The translations under genes were made by a program, and so were the position numbers. Below are positions 25,896 to 35,123 of a stretch of 64,000 nt of DNA, in pieces. The notes under the pieces were generated by a model that did not search any database, was not told the origin of the DNA, and saw only the letters and a list, made by a program, of their open reading frames with translations. The stretch lies in the NCBI RefSeq assembly GCF_013280495.1, contig NZ_JABSSX010000004.1, forward strand, positions 1-64,000. The letters run 5' to 3'. How positions within the stretch are numbered: position 1 is the stretch's first letter; each line of letters begins with the position of its first letter. The DNA is from Brevibacterium permense (GTDB lineage Bacteria; Actinomycetota; Actinomycetes; Actinomycetales; Brevibacteriaceae).

Positions 25896-27206
25896 TCAGT
25901 GGAACTGAGCGGTTTCGGTGGAGTCGGCCAGTGCGGTGGTCGAGGACTCCGGGTTGACCGCGGTCGAAACCAGGTCGAAGTATCCGGTGCCGACCTCGCG
26001 CTGGTGGCGGGTCGCGGTGTATCCGCGGTCTTCGGCTGCGAACTCGCGTTCCTGCAGGTCGACGTATGCCTTCATCTGTTCGCGGGCGTAGCCGTGAGCC
26101 AGATCGAACATCGAGTAGTTGAGCGCGTGGAAGCCGGCCAGGGTGATGAACTGGAACTTGTAGCCCATGGCTCCGAGCTCGCGCTGGAACTTCGCGATGG
26201 TCGCATCGTCGAGGTGCTTGCGCCAGTTGAACGACGGCGAGCAGTTGTAGGACAGCATCTGATCCGGGTACTCGGCGTGGATCGCCTCGGCGAACTTCTT
26301 CGCAGCTTCGAGGTCGGGCGTCGAGGTCTCCATCCACAGCAGATCCGCGTATGGAGCGTAGGACAGTCCGCGGGCGATGCCGGCTTCGAGTCCGTTCGTG
26401 ATCTTGTAGAAGCCTTCGGCGGTGCGCTCACCGGTGACGAACTGCCGGTCGCGCTCGTCGATGTCCGAGGTCATCAGCGTGGCTGCCTCGGCGTCGGTGC
26501 GGGCGATGACCAGGCTGGGCACGTTCTCGACGTCGGCCGCGAGGCGGGCGGCGTTGAGGGTGCGGATGTGCTGCGAGGTCGGAACGAGGACCTTGCCGCC
26601 GAGGTGGCCGCACTTCTTCTCGGATCCGAGCTGATCCTCGAAGTGCACACCGGCAGCGCCGGCGGCGATCATCGAGCGCATGAGCTCGTAGACGTTGATC
26701 GTGCCGCCGAAGCCTGCTTCCGCGTCAGCGACGATCGGAGCGAACCAGTCGTCTACCTGCTTGTTGCCCTCCGAGGACTCGATCTGGTCGGCGCGCATCA
26801 GAGCGTTGTTGATGCGGCGGACGACCTGCGGCACCGAGTTGGCCGGGTAGATCGACTGGTCGGGGTAGGTCTGTCCGGCGGCGTTCGCGTCGGCGGCGAC
26901 CTGCCAACCGGAGAGGTAGATGGCGTTGAGTCCTGCCTTGACCTGTTCGACTGCCTGGTTGCCGGTCAGCGCACCGAGGGCATTGACGTAGTCACCGGAG
27001 TGAATGTCGCCGGCGGTGATCTGGTTCCAGAGGCGCTCGGCTCCGTGACGGGCCAGCGTGTGCTCCTCGATCAGCGAACCGCGCAGTTTGACGACATCCT
27101 CGGGCTCGTAGTCGCGAGCGATTCCCGACCAGCGGGCGTTGGTGGCCCAGTCGCGGCGGATGGCTTCAGCATCGTGCAAGCTGTTCTGCGTGGTGTTCTC
27201 AGTCAT
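25896..27206 (-). CDS. aceA: Isocitrate lyase
   Basis: Splits isocitrate to glyoxylate and succinate. 436 residues when started at ATG 27206 (MTENTTQNS), which follows AGAAGGAC at a good distance. The catalytic [13 protein letters not shown] motif lies near residue 190. Other family segments: [15 protein letters not shown] [18 protein letters not shown] for Mg binding, and [10 protein letters not shown]. Divergent from a RamB-like regulator with about 180 bp between the two starts, which is relatively AT-rich and should hold both promoters. Confidence 0.96.
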   Translation of the reverse strand: MTENTTQNSLHDAEAIRRDWATNARWSGIARDYEPEDVVKLRGSLIEEHTLARHGAERLWNQITAGDIHSGDYVNALGALTGNQAVEQVKAGLNAIYLSGWQVAADANAAGQTYPDQSIYPANSVPQVVRRINNALMRADQIESSEGNKQVDDWFAPIVADAEAGFGGTINVYELMRSMIAAGAAGVHFEDQLGSEKKCGHLGGKVLVPTSQHIRTLNAARLAADVENVPSLVIARTDAEAATLMTSDIDERDRQFVTGERTAEGFYKITNGLEAGIARGLSYAPYADLLWMETSTPDLEAAKKFAEAIHAEYPDQMLSYNCSPSFNWRKHLDDATIAKFQRELGAMGYKFQFITLAGFHALNYSMFDLAHGYAREQMKAYVDLQEREFAAEDRGYTATRHQREVGTGYFDLVSTAVNPESSTTALADSTETAQFH

Positions 27207-27387
27207 TGTCCTTCTCTTTCTCGATCTCTCGGGGTTGTTGATGTATCCAGTCTGCGGGGGCTGCAAGGGCTCTCGCACTGATTTTTCGGATGAATAATCT
27301 CGATATTTCCGGTTTCAGAAATTTCGCGGTTCTGTCATACTGTTTTTCAGCCATGTGAACCAGCACACAGATACCGAGGGAGGCGCC

Positions 27388-28839
27388 TTGAACAGCGTTG
27401 GCGCGGAATTTGAGCGCGAAGAACAGCAGACCGACCCGCTCAGCATCGGCAGAAGAATCCGATTTTTTCGCAAGAAGCGCGGTCTGACCCTCAACGAGCT
27501 GGGGCAGGAAGTAGGGCGCGCGGCCTCGCAGATCTCGACGATCGAGAACGGCAAGCGAGAAACTTCTGTCACGCTCCTTGCCGCGATTGCGAAAGTGCTG
27601 AAGACGGATGTCTCCGAGCTCATCGATCCCGCTCCGATCGACGAACGACAGGCACTCGAGCTCGAGGCAGAACGCAATCAGGCCTCTCCCATGTACTCTG
27701 CCCTCGGCCTGCCGCAGGTGCGGATCAAGTCGTTGCCGGCCGATGCCCTCGAGGCGATCGTGGGGCTCCAGCGACAGCTCGGCGAAGCACTGGAACGGCG
27801 TGCGGCCACTCCGGAGGAGGCCAGGCGGGCCAACCGGGAGCTGCGGGAGCGGATGAAGGAGAAGAACAACTACTTCGCCGACCTCGAGGCCACTGCCGCC
27901 GAGCTGCTCGACCTCGTCGGCTACGAATCCGGAACGGTGTCACAGCGGCAGACGGCACTCATCGCCGAGAAGCTCGGCTTCAGTCTCCACTACGTCTCCG
28001 ACCTGCCGGAATCGACCCGGTCGATCTCGGACACCGCGAACAAGCGGCTGTATCTGCCCAACGCCGACGCCGCCTTCGATCCGCGGTCGCACCTGCTCAT
28101 GAGTCTGGCTCCGCATGTGCTCGGCTATGACTCCCCGAAGGACTTCCACGAATTCCTCCAGCAGCGCGTCGAGGCGAACTATCTGGCGGCCGCGATCCTG
28201 CTGCCCGAGTCCGCGGCCGTGCCGATGCTCGAGGAGGAGAAGAAGAAGCGGGTGCTCTCCGTCGAGCATCTGCGCGATATGTTCGGCGTCGGCTACGAGA
28301 TGGCTGCCCACCGGTTCACGAACCTCGCCACCGAGCACCTCGGACTGCCCGTGCACTTCATGAAGGTTCACAACTCCGGCACGATCCACAAGGCGTACTC
28401 GAACGACGGGCTGCCGTTTCCCACCGATCCGCTCGGCGCGATCGAGGGACAGTTCGCGTGCAAACGCTTCACCTCGCGCACCGTCTTCCGCGTCGCCGAC
28501 CGCTTCAGCCCCTACTACCAGTACACCGATACCCCGCACGGATCGTTCTGGTGCACCGCCCGTGTGCTTCCCGGCGGCGACTTCGCCATCAGCGTCGGCG
28601 TCCCGTTCTCTCATGTCCGCTGGTTCGAAGGACGGGAATCGCCGATCCGCTCGCAGTCCGGATGCCCGGATCCGTCCTGCTGCCGCCAGGCCCCGGATGA
28701 CCTGGCCGAGAAATGGGAGGACCAGGCGCTGCCGTCGGCCCGCATGCACGCCTCCCTGCTCGCCGCGGTTCCGCCCGGCGCGGTGCCCGGCGTCGACGAC
28801 ACCGAGGTCTACGAGTTCCTCGAACGCCATTCCGACTGA
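27388..28839 (+). CDS. ramB: RamB-like XRE/ScfR-family regulator of acetate metabolism
   Basis: About 483 residues. N-terminal XRE helix-turn-helix: IGRRIRFFRKKRGLTLNELG with SQISTIENGKRE. The centre has a DUF955-like (IrrE-type) segment, YLAAAILLPESAAVPMLEE, and the C-terminus a DUF2083 (ScfR) region with a CPDPSCC cysteine cluster. This is the architecture of corynebacterial RamB, which represses aceA and aceB; placement divergent from aceA supports that role. I favour the TTG at 27388 because GAGGGAGG lies just upstream; a GTG at 27355 would add 11 residues. No site matching the corynebacterial RamB motif was evident to me. Confidence 0.85.
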   Translation: MNSVGAEFEREEQQTDPLSIGRRIRFFRKKRGLTLNELGQEVGRAASQISTIENGKRETSVTLLAAIAKVLKTDVSELIDPAPIDERQALELEAERNQASPMYSALGLPQVRIKSLPADALEAIVGLQRQLGEALERRAATPEEARRANRELRERMKEKNNYFADLEATAAELLDLVGYESGTVSQRQTALIAEKLGFSLHYVSDLPESTRSISDTANKRLYLPNADAAFDPRSHLLMSLAPHVLGYDSPKDFHEFLQQRVEANYLAAAILLPESAAVPMLEEEKKKRVLSVEHLRDMFGVGYEMAAHRFTNLATEHLGLPVHFMKVHNSGTIHKAYSNDGLPFPTDPLGAIEGQFACKRFTSRTVFRVADRFSPYYQYTDTPHGSFWCTARVLPGGDFAISVGVPFSHVRWFEGRESPIRSQSGCPDPSCCRQAPDDLAEKWEDQALPSARMHASLLAAVPPGAVPGVDDTEVYEFLERHSD

Positions 28840-28930
28840 ACCTGGGCACCGATCGACGGTGCTTCAATTCCTCGCCGAGGCGGCTCCCCCACTTCGGGTG
28901 CCCCGTGACCAGGCCTGACGAGCGTTGAGG

Positions 28931-30118
28931 CTATTCCGCCAGGACTTCGGCCAGGCGGACGAGCATGAGTTCGCGCCACCACAGATATTCGTGCCCGCCC
29001 ATGAACGGCCGAGGTGCGAAGTCGATGCCGCGAGCAGCGAACTCCTCGGTCGCCTCGGCGACAGAGTCCGCAATGACAGTCTCGAGGATCCCGTGGTCGA
29101 CACTGAACGTCGGACGAGCGGCGGCTCCACTCGGCGAGAGATCCCAGATCCTGCGCCCCTGATCGTCGGATTCCCAGAACGACGGCGAAAGGCAGATCCC
29201 GCGGAACGCTTCCGGATGCCGCAGGGAGAAATACGCCGCGGCCAGTCCGCCGTACGAGGCACCCGCGACGATCGTGGAAGTCGAGACCGGCGCCGTCCGA
29301 CGAACGAGCGCGAGGACGTCGTCGCAGAACCGCGGATTCATCACGAGGTCATCGGCGCGCTGTCCGACGACCATGCACCCGTCGGGGCCGTCGTCCCCGA
29401 CGGGTGCATGGTCGACGGCGATGACCGCTGACGGCGGAGCCACCAGCTCATCGATCGCCGCGAGCAGTCCCCCGCGGATGAATCGCTCCCCGTCGAAGAC
29501 GACGAGCACCGGCGCCGAGGCGGGACCTCGCTGCGGTCGGTGAGTCCAGATCCGCCTCGGCGCGGAACCGAGGGTGACCACCTGTTCGTCGACGTCGGAC
29601 CGGCCTCCGCCTGCCCCCGGGACCGCATTCGAGGTCAAGGCGTCCCCACCCGTCCAGACCAGGGGCCGAGCATCGGGTGCGGCGAGCTCGAGGACCTGCT
29701 TCCTGCGCATGTCCGTGACCGTGAGCAGATCATGGTCACCGGCGGGGACGAACCCCCGTTCGAGGACATCGAGCCAGGTCGGACGGTCGGCGACCTGGAG
29801 TCCTCGTGGCACGGGCAGGAAGCGAAGCGCCCCGCGATACCCCCGCGGAACCGCCAGTTCGATCGAATACCTCGTCGCGCCGGCACCGTCGGCACGGTCG
29901 CCGCCCTCGTCCCGGGCAGGCCGCCGGGTCATGATCCCGCCGGGCACATTCCGTCGGTCGGTGACTCCGTTGAGGTCGACGAAGATCTCCTGCTCGTCTC
30001 CGAGAACCGCCTCGGCGGGAATGGATGAAGCCGGAAGATCCACCTGCAGCGTCCAGCTTTCGTCAGGACCGTTTTCGATCCACGTGCACAGCGCGGGGAA
30101 TTGCCGATTTTCGCTCAC
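28931..30118 (-). CDS. Enterochelin-esterase-like (Fes/IroD) alpha/beta hydrolase
   Basis: About 395 residues. An N-terminal Fes-type beta domain (roughly 1-190) precedes an esterase-D-like hydrolase: nucleophile elbow GASYGGLAAAYFSLRHPEAF, SPSFWES, and the catalytic histidine in FMGGHEYLWWRELM near the end. Fes-type enzymes hydrolyse ferric siderophore esters after uptake, so it may serve a siderophore import system such as the one at 12.4-16.4 kb, but it is not linked to it. The GTG at 30118 has AGGGA upstream and avoids overlap with the oxidase gene. A 20-bp perfect hairpin is embedded in the coding sequence. Confidence 0.78.
   Translation of the reverse strand: MSENRQFPALCTWIENGPDESWTLQVDLPASSIPAEAVLGDEQEIFVDLNGVTDRRNVPGGIMTRRPARDEGGDRADGAGATRYSIELAVPRGYRGALRFLPVPRGLQVADRPTWLDVLERGFVPAGDHDLLTVTDMRRKQVLELAAPDARPLVWTGGDALTSNAVPGAGGGRSDVDEQVVTLGSAPRRIWTHRPQRGPASAPVLVVFDGERFIRGGLLAAIDELVAPPSAVIAVDHAPVGDDGPDGCMVVGQRADDLVMNPRFCDDVLALVRRTAPVSTSTIVAGASYGGLAAAYFSLRHPEAFRGICLSPSFWESDDQGRRIWDLSPSGAAARPTFSVDHGILETVIADSVAEATEEFAARGIDFAPRPFMGGHEYLWWRELMLVRLAEVLAE
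29368..29414. repeat. 20-bp perfect inverted repeat inside the esterase gene
   Basis: Arms 29368-29387 and 29395-29414 are perfectly complementary, with a 7-nt loop. The left arm includes CCATGCACCCGTCGGGG. The stem encodes the protein segment around APVGDDGPDGCM. Long perfect stems in coding sequence are rare and could affect elongation or mRNA decay. Confidence 0.85.
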
Positions 30119-30153
30119 GAGCAGTATCCCTGTCACAGGATGGCAGGTTGGCC

Positions 30154-31857
30154 TCAACGGGCCGAGTTCTCGAAGGCCCGTTCGACGATCGTTTCGGCAA
30201 TCGACAGCGCCGAGCTGGCCGCCCACTTCGGCACGGACCTGACCACGGTCAGCCTGCCGCGCCTGGTCATGGTGAGTTCGTCGATGAGTTCACCTTCGGC
30301 GGTCATCGCCTGAGCTCGGACCCCGCGGGTCCCGGGCGCCACGGCGGTCGGGTCGAGCTCAGGGACGAAGCGGCGGATTCCGTCGACGAAAGCGGTCTTG
30401 CTCACCATGGGCTTCACTCCGCGGGCCGCTGTCTTCGCTGTCTGTGCGGCGAACTTCCAGAACCCCTTGGACCGGGCGGTCGAGGTGATGTCGGCGAGGT
30501 CGAATCCGTGCCGATCATAGGACTCACGGCCGAGGGCGACGAAGGTATTCGGTCCGAGGACGAGTCCGTCGTCGAGTCCCCGCACGATCGAGGTTTCGGC
30601 GAACGGGGCCTGCGGGTCGGGAACGGACCCGATGATGCCGCGGACCACCTCGGTGTCGGTGGCAGGAGTCCGGTAGAAGTCGCTGGTGAAGGGCACGATC
30701 CGCGGTTCGGCGTCGAGTCCCGCGGCGACGGCGAGGCGATCGGCCTGGAGACCTGCGCAGACGATGACGATGTCGAAGGTGCCTAGCACTTCCTCGGCTC
30801 GCGCTTCGCTGCGCGACCTGCCGCTGGGAGCGCCACCGGCGCGCGAGCCTGCGCCACCGGTGCGTGTGCCAGAGTCGCCGAGGCGTGAGCCGTCGCGGTT
30901 TGCCCACGCCTCGGAGACCTTCTGCGTCCACTCGCCGAGCGTCGATTCGGCCTGTTTGAACCAGTCCTGCTGTCCGAAGCGATCACGCAGCTCATCTGCA
31001 ATGCCGATGACAGGTTCGCGGCCCTCCTCACCGCGATATGTGCGGGGCCGTTCGTGGACTTGTTCGTCGCGACGGTCACGGTCATGGACCTGGTCGTCGC
31101 GATCGTCGCGATCGTGGACCTGATCGTCGCGGCGGTCGCGGTCGTCGTCGGCGCTCGCGCTCGAGCCGCCCCGATCGCCGGTCGCGCTCGAGCCGCCCCG
31201 ATCGCCGGTCGCGCTCACACCGCGGCCGTCCTCACCGGATGCTCCGGCCGCAACCCCATCCCCTGCTGCTGGGTCGTCTATCGTCACGGGACGCCCGCGC
31301 AGTCGGACTTCGTTGCTCATGGTGTCGAATCCGGTGACCTCGGTGCCGAAGCGGAATTCCCCTCCGGCGGCGCGCACATCGGAGGCGAGCGCTGCGGTGA
31401 GCGCCGAGAAGTCGGCGATGGCCGCATGGGGTGAGAAGAGCCCGAGGACTCCCCTGACGGCTGGTTCGACGGCTCCGATCTCGTGACGCTCGAGCAGTCT
31501 GACGCCTGGAACCTCATTGTCTTTGGCGCGGGCGAAGATCTCTTCGATGCGTTCGGCCTCGTCGGAGTTCTGGGCGATGAGCAGCTGCCCGCATTCCCGG
31601 TAGGGAACGCCTGCCTCAGCCATATAGGGAATGAGCAGCTCGAGGCCCCGTCGGGTGAGCTTCGCCTCCGCCGAGCCGGGTGTCTGGTCGAGTCCGGAGT
31701 CGACGATTCCGGAGGTGTGGCCGCTCTGATGTGCAGCGACGTTCTCGGCTTTGTCGAAGACGGTGATCTCGGCGTCGGGGAACCTCGTGGTGACTTCGCG
31801 GGCGGCGGCGACACCGAGGATACCGGCACCGACCACGGCCACTCGTGAAATACTCAT
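30154..31857 (-). CDS. LhgO-like FAD-dependent oxidase with long repetitive insertion
   Basis: 567 residues against about 400 for L-2-hydroxyglutarate oxidases. N-terminal Rossmann motif VVGAGILGVAAAREV, an LhgO-like HQSGHTSGIVDSGLDQTPGS (canonical NSGVxHAG), ECGQLLIAQ, and after the insertion IVIVCAGLQADRLA and an LVLGPNTFVALGRESY stretch. Likely oxidises L-2-hydroxyglutarate or a related 2-hydroxyacid to the 2-oxoacid. Residues about 190-355 are an insertion rich in Asp, Arg, Gly and Ser with repeated DRRDDQVHDRD and GDRGGSSA units. The start at 31857 lacks a good ribosome binding site. It diverges from the methyltransferase, with 37 bp between the starts. Confidence 0.8.
   Translation of the reverse strand: MSISRVAVVGAGILGVAAAREVTTRFPDAEITVFDKAENVAAHQSGHTSGIVDSGLDQTPGSAEAKLTRRGLELLIPYMAEAGVPYRECGQLLIAQNSDEAERIEEIFARAKDNEVPGVRLLERHEIGAVEPAVRGVLGLFSPHAAIADFSALTAALASDVRAAGGEFRFGTEVTGFDTMSNEVRLRGRPVTIDDPAAGDGVAAGASGEDGRGVSATGDRGGSSATGDRGGSSASADDDRDRRDDQVHDRDDRDDQVHDRDRRDEQVHERPRTYRGEEGREPVIGIADELRDRFGQQDWFKQAESTLGEWTQKVSEAWANRDGSRLGDSGTRTGGAGSRAGGAPSGRSRSEARAEEVLGTFDIVIVCAGLQADRLAVAAGLDAEPRIVPFTSDFYRTPATDTEVVRGIIGSVPDPQAPFAETSIVRGLDDGLVLGPNTFVALGRESYDRHGFDLADITSTARSKGFWKFAAQTAKTAARGVKPMVSKTAFVDGIRRFVPELDPTAVAPGTRGVRAQAMTAEGELIDELTMTRRGRLTVVRSVPKWAASSALSIAETIVERAFENSAR
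31051..31206 (-). repeat. Tandem repeats within the oxidase gene
   Basis: In-frame repeats encoding GDRGGSSA (two to three units, 27-30 nt) and RDDQVHDRD-like units (three, about 30 nt). They account for part of the oxidase insertion. Such arrays are prone to expansion and contraction. Confidence 0.75.
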
Positions 31858-31894
31858 ACAGCAATCTTGGCACCGTTCGGGATGAAGGAGAAGG

Positions 31895-33292
31895 ATGACG
31901 ACCGTCTTGGAGTGGACCGGCAAGACCGCCGCCTTCGAACTCGGTCGCCGCCTCGTGGACGGTGCCGAAGCCGAGCCCCGCCGCGACGGGGCCGAACGGG
32001 AGCCCGTCCCTCGCCTCGTGGACGGTGACCCTGAACGGGAGGGCCGCCTCGGTGACGGTCGTCCGCATCTGCGGGACGCCGACGGCACCGTTCACGTTCC
32101 CGATCCACACGAGAATCTGCTCGTCATCGGGGACAATCTGCCCGCGCTGACCGCCCTGCTGGCCACGCACCGCCGGCAGGTCAAGGTCGTCTACATCGAT
32201 CCGCCCTACAACACGGGCAACGCACACACCTACAAAGATCACGGACACGATCACGCGAGTTGGCTGTCATTCATGACCCCGCGACTGCTGCTCGCACGTG
32301 AGCTCATGCGTGAGGACGGGGTCCTGTTCCTCCACCTCGACGACAAGGAGAGCGCGTGGGCTCAACTGCTCGGGCACGAGATCTTCGGTGAGGACAATTC
32401 GCTGGGCACGCTCATCCATCAGCGGGCGAAGGGCGGCGGCAACGCCCGCTCTTTCGTGCGCGGGCACGACTATGTGCACGTGTGGGCCCGCGATGCGAGC
32501 CAGGTCGGGCCGTTCCTCACGGAGAAGAAGTCGCCGGCGAAGCTCGAGGTCATCGACGGCAGGCGGATGCTCGTGGAGACCGATGTGCTGCGCGCCGGCT
32601 TCGGCCGGTATGCGCGCGGGTCCGAGCGGCGGCTGATGTACGAGGACATCGTCGCCGTCAAGGGTGAGGGGAAACTCGCCGAGGTGGACGCGAAGCTGGC
32701 ATCGGGCGAGTACATCCTGCGGCCTTGGGGCACAGAGGGCAAGCATGCAGTGGTGCGGGTGACCCCAGCTGAGAAGGCGAGTTCGAAGCTTTACTCGATC
32801 ATCAAGGCGCTCGGCGGGCAGAACGATCTGGAACCGCTGGGCCTGGCGGGCGTATTCAGCTATCCGAAGCCGGTCGAGCTGGTCAAGGCGCTGGTGGCCT
32901 CGCAGACGTTCTTCGACCCTGATGCCATCGTCCTCGACTTCTTCGCCGGGTCCGGGACCACGGCACAGGCCGTGATGGCCGCGAACGAACGGGATCAGGG
33001 GTCCCGGTCATTCGTGCTGGTGCAGACCCCGGAGCCGCTGCGGTCGAAGACGGCACGGGCCGTGGTGGTCGGCGGCGGAGCGGAGCTGACCGGCGGGGCC
33101 GGAGCAAACGGTCAGGCAGCAGAAGGTGCGGACGGCACAGGCGGTGCGACCGCTGCCGGCGACGCCGAGTTCCCGACGATCAGCGAACTCACCGCCGAAC
33201 GCATCCGTCGCGCCGCCGACGCCCACTCCCCCGGACTGATCTTCACCCAACTCGAGGTCGTCGACGGCGAACAGCGCCCGGCGGCGACGTGA
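31895..33292 (+). CDS. DNA adenine-type methyltransferase (Mod-like), orphan
   Basis: 465 residues. The order of motifs is that of beta-class amino-methyltransferases (Mod/M.HinfI-like): catalytic motif IV, VVYIDPPYNTG, near residue 110, a target-recognition region, then the SAM-binding VLDFFAGSGTTAQAV (motif I) near residue 350. So it should modify adenine N6 or cytosine N4. No restriction endonuclease or Res subunit is nearby, and it is flanked by metabolic and regulatory genes, so it may be an orphan methyltransferase. The first 70 residues are Arg/Asp/Gly-rich, with RLVDG repeats. A Gly/Ala-rich segment interrupts the C-terminus. The ATG follows GAAGGAGAAGG. Confidence 0.85.
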   Translation: MTTVLEWTGKTAAFELGRRLVDGAEAEPRRDGAEREPVPRLVDGDPEREGRLGDGRPHLRDADGTVHVPDPHENLLVIGDNLPALTALLATHRRQVKVVYIDPPYNTGNAHTYKDHGHDHASWLSFMTPRLLLARELMREDGVLFLHLDDKESAWAQLLGHEIFGEDNSLGTLIHQRAKGGGNARSFVRGHDYVHVWARDASQVGPFLTEKKSPAKLEVIDGRRMLVETDVLRAGFGRYARGSERRLMYEDIVAVKGEGKLAEVDAKLASGEYILRPWGTEGKHAVVRVTPAEKASSKLYSIIKALGGQNDLEPLGLAGVFSYPKPVELVKALVASQTFFDPDAIVLDFFAGSGTTAQAVMAANERDQGSRSFVLVQTPEPLRSKTARAVVVGGGAELTGGAGANGQAAEGADGTGGATAAGDAEFPTISELTAERIRRAADAHSPGLIFTQLEVVDGEQRPAAT

Positions 33293-33327
33293 CAGCCGAA
33301 GACCGCCCCGCCGCACCTTCCGACTGA

Positions 33328-33387
33328 ATTGTTCGGTCGATCCACGGTGTTTTCGACCTCCAGAACACCGCGGATCGACCCAACAAT
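33328..33387. terminator. Bidirectional terminator hairpin
   Basis: Arms of 24 nt (33328-33351 and 33364-33387) with only two mismatches and a 12-nt loop, between the convergent methyltransferase and TetR genes. The ends contain ATTGTT and AACAAT, giving short A/T tails on both strands. Confidence 0.75.
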
Positions 33388-33442
33388 CGCCTCAACTATC
33401 TCCTCCGACGGTACGGCGCCGGACCATTCCCAGAATGTGAGG

Positions 33443-34117
33443 TCAGTGTGCGACCAGTGGTGCCAGTTCCGCTTCGAGGATCGCCTTCGCCGAGGCGGCG
33501 CTGCGCTCATCGAGCATGACCTCCTGAGCCAACCCCTTGCCCAACGCGATCATCCGCATCGCCCAGGCGGTCACAGCCTCGCCTTTGGTGCCATCGGCGC
33601 CATCGGAGGCATCGGTGCCTCCGGTGCCTCCGGTGCCTGCGGCATCATCGGCGTCAGCAGCCCCATCGCCTCCGACGACCGCCCGATAGAGGCGGACTCC
33701 GAGTTCGAGAGTCGCACGATCGCTGGCTCGGATGATGTCGGCGATCTGCTCATCCATCACTGCCCGGGCGACGTAGGTGTACCACACGGATGCACCGATG
33801 CGCATCGTCTCACCTGCGGGGATGAATGCGAAACAGAACTCACGAAGTGCACTCACCGCCTCGGCGGAACCGGGGGCGGACGACGCATCGGCACCCTCGG
33901 GACCTGCCGCCTCGGCGCTGTCGACGATCTGTCGGCACCCCTCGAGGATGAGCTCACTGCGCGAGGGGAAGTAATGCTGCACGCGACCGATTGAGATTCC
34001 GGCCGCCTCGGCGACGGAACGGAACGACACCCCGTCGATCCCCTTGAGATAGATGACCTGCCACAGGGCATGAACGATCTCGGTGTGGCGCTGGGCATGG
34101 TCGACGATCTTCGGCAT
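33443..34117 (-). CDS. TetR family transcriptional regulator
   Basis: 224 residues. N-terminal TetR helix-turn-helix: VSFRSVAEAAGISIGRVQHYFPSRSELI at about 29-57. The ligand domain is divergent; it contains a Gly/Ala/Asp/Thr repeat linker (GTGGTGGTDASDGADG) encoded by near-identical codon runs around 33590-33660. Divergent from the ABC transporter operon, whose start is 43 bp away, so it is the probable repressor of that exporter and of itself. Confidence 0.88.
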   Translation of the reverse strand: MPKIVDHAQRHTEIVHALWQVIYLKGIDGVSFRSVAEAAGISIGRVQHYFPSRSELILEGCRQIVDSAEAAGPEGADASSAPGSAEAVSALREFCFAFIPAGETMRIGASVWYTYVARAVMDEQIADIIRASDRATLELGVRLYRAVVGGDGAADADDAAGTGGTGGTDASDGADGTKGEAVTAWAMRMIALGKGLAQEVMLDERSAASAKAILEAELAPLVAH

Positions 34118-34160
34118 CCTCCCACTTTACAATACGATCAACTTGCATCATTATTGCAGT

Positions 34161-35123
34161 ATGAATGTATTGCCATCGGTCGATGAAGGCATCTCGGTCC
34201 GCGGTCTGACGAAGAGCTACGGCGGACACCGCGTCGTCGACGATCTCAGCTTCGACGTCGCACCTGGCCAGGTGACGGGGTTCCTCGGCCCCAACGGCGC
34301 GGGCAAATCAACGACGCTGCAGATGATCCTCGGCCTCACCTCACCGGACTCCGGCACCGCGGCCGTCCATGGCCGCCCCCTGCCCGATCACGCGGAGCCC
34401 GCACGCATCGCCGGGGCATTCCTCGGAGCCGAACACATGCTGCCGGGGCTCACCGCACGAGGACATCTCGACTGGATCGCCGCGGCGACGGGAACCGCAC
34501 CCGCCCGGATCGACGAAATGCTCGACCTCGTCGACCTCACCCGCGCACGCTCCCGCCGCGTCTCACAGCTGTCACTGGGCATGCGACAGCGGCTCGGCAT
34601 CGCCGCCGCCCTCCTCACCGACCCCGAGGTGCTCATCCTCGACGAACCGCTCAACGGACTCGACCCCGCCGGAATCACGTGGCTTCGATCGCTCCTCACG
34701 GACTTCGCGAGCACCGGCAGAACGGTGCTGCTGTCGAGCCATTTGCTGCGGGAGATGGAGCTCATCGCCCATCACGTCATCATCATCCGCGACGGCGCCC
34801 TCATTGCAGACCGTCCCCTCGATGAGCTGCGGCGGGAATCCTCGACCCGGGTGCGGGTGCAGGGGACGAATCTCGCGCCGCTGCTCGATCGCCTGCGGGC
34901 AGAGGGCATCTCGGTCGACCCCGACGGACTGGGCACTCACGCCACGATCGCCGGACTCGAATCCGGCGAGATCTTCAGGCTCTGTGTTCGCCTCGGGGTC
35001 GAACTCACGGGCCTCACGACTGAAGAGCGCGGCCTCGAAGACACCTTCCTCGGCCTCACGGACACCGACGACGATCATCACATGCACACTCTTCGACATC
35101 CGATACAGGGAGCGACGGCATGA
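34161..35123 (+). CDS. ABC transporter ATPase (drug/antibiotic exporter type)
   Basis: 320 residues. Walker A GPNGAGKST near residue 43, signature LSLGMRQRLGIA, Walker B VLILDEPLNGLDP and the switch histidine in LLSSHLL are intact. The C-terminal 90 residues are the extension common in BcrA/NatA-like ATPases. ATG 34161 is the first plausible start; TACAAT at 34128-34133 fits as a -10, which would give a very short leader. Overlaps the permease gene by ATGA. Together they should export a hydrophobic compound or peptide under TetR control. Confidence 0.9.
   Translation: MNVLPSVDEGISVRGLTKSYGGHRVVDDLSFDVAPGQVTGFLGPNGAGKSTTLQMILGLTSPDSGTAAVHGRPLPDHAEPARIAGAFLGAEHMLPGLTARGHLDWIAAATGTAPARIDEMLDLVDLTRARSRRVSQLSLGMRQRLGIAAALLTDPEVLILDEPLNGLDPAGITWLRSLLTDFASTGRTVLLSSHLLREMELIAHHVIIIRDGALIADRPLDELRRESSTRVRVQGTNLAPLLDRLRAEGISVDPDGLGTHATIAGLESGEIFRLCVRLGVELTGLTTEERGLEDTFLGLTDTDDDHHMHTLRHPIQGATA

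Noticed and set aside
27207-27387. RamB binding site between aceA and the RamB-like gene
   Set aside because: I could not find a good match to the corynebacterial RamB motif; only AT-rich sequence with GAAATTTC near 27319 was seen.
34130-34171. TetR operator CAATAC...GTATTG between the TetR and ABC genes
   Set aside because: The arms are only 6 bp with a 30-bp gap, too weak to call, although an operator is expected in this region.
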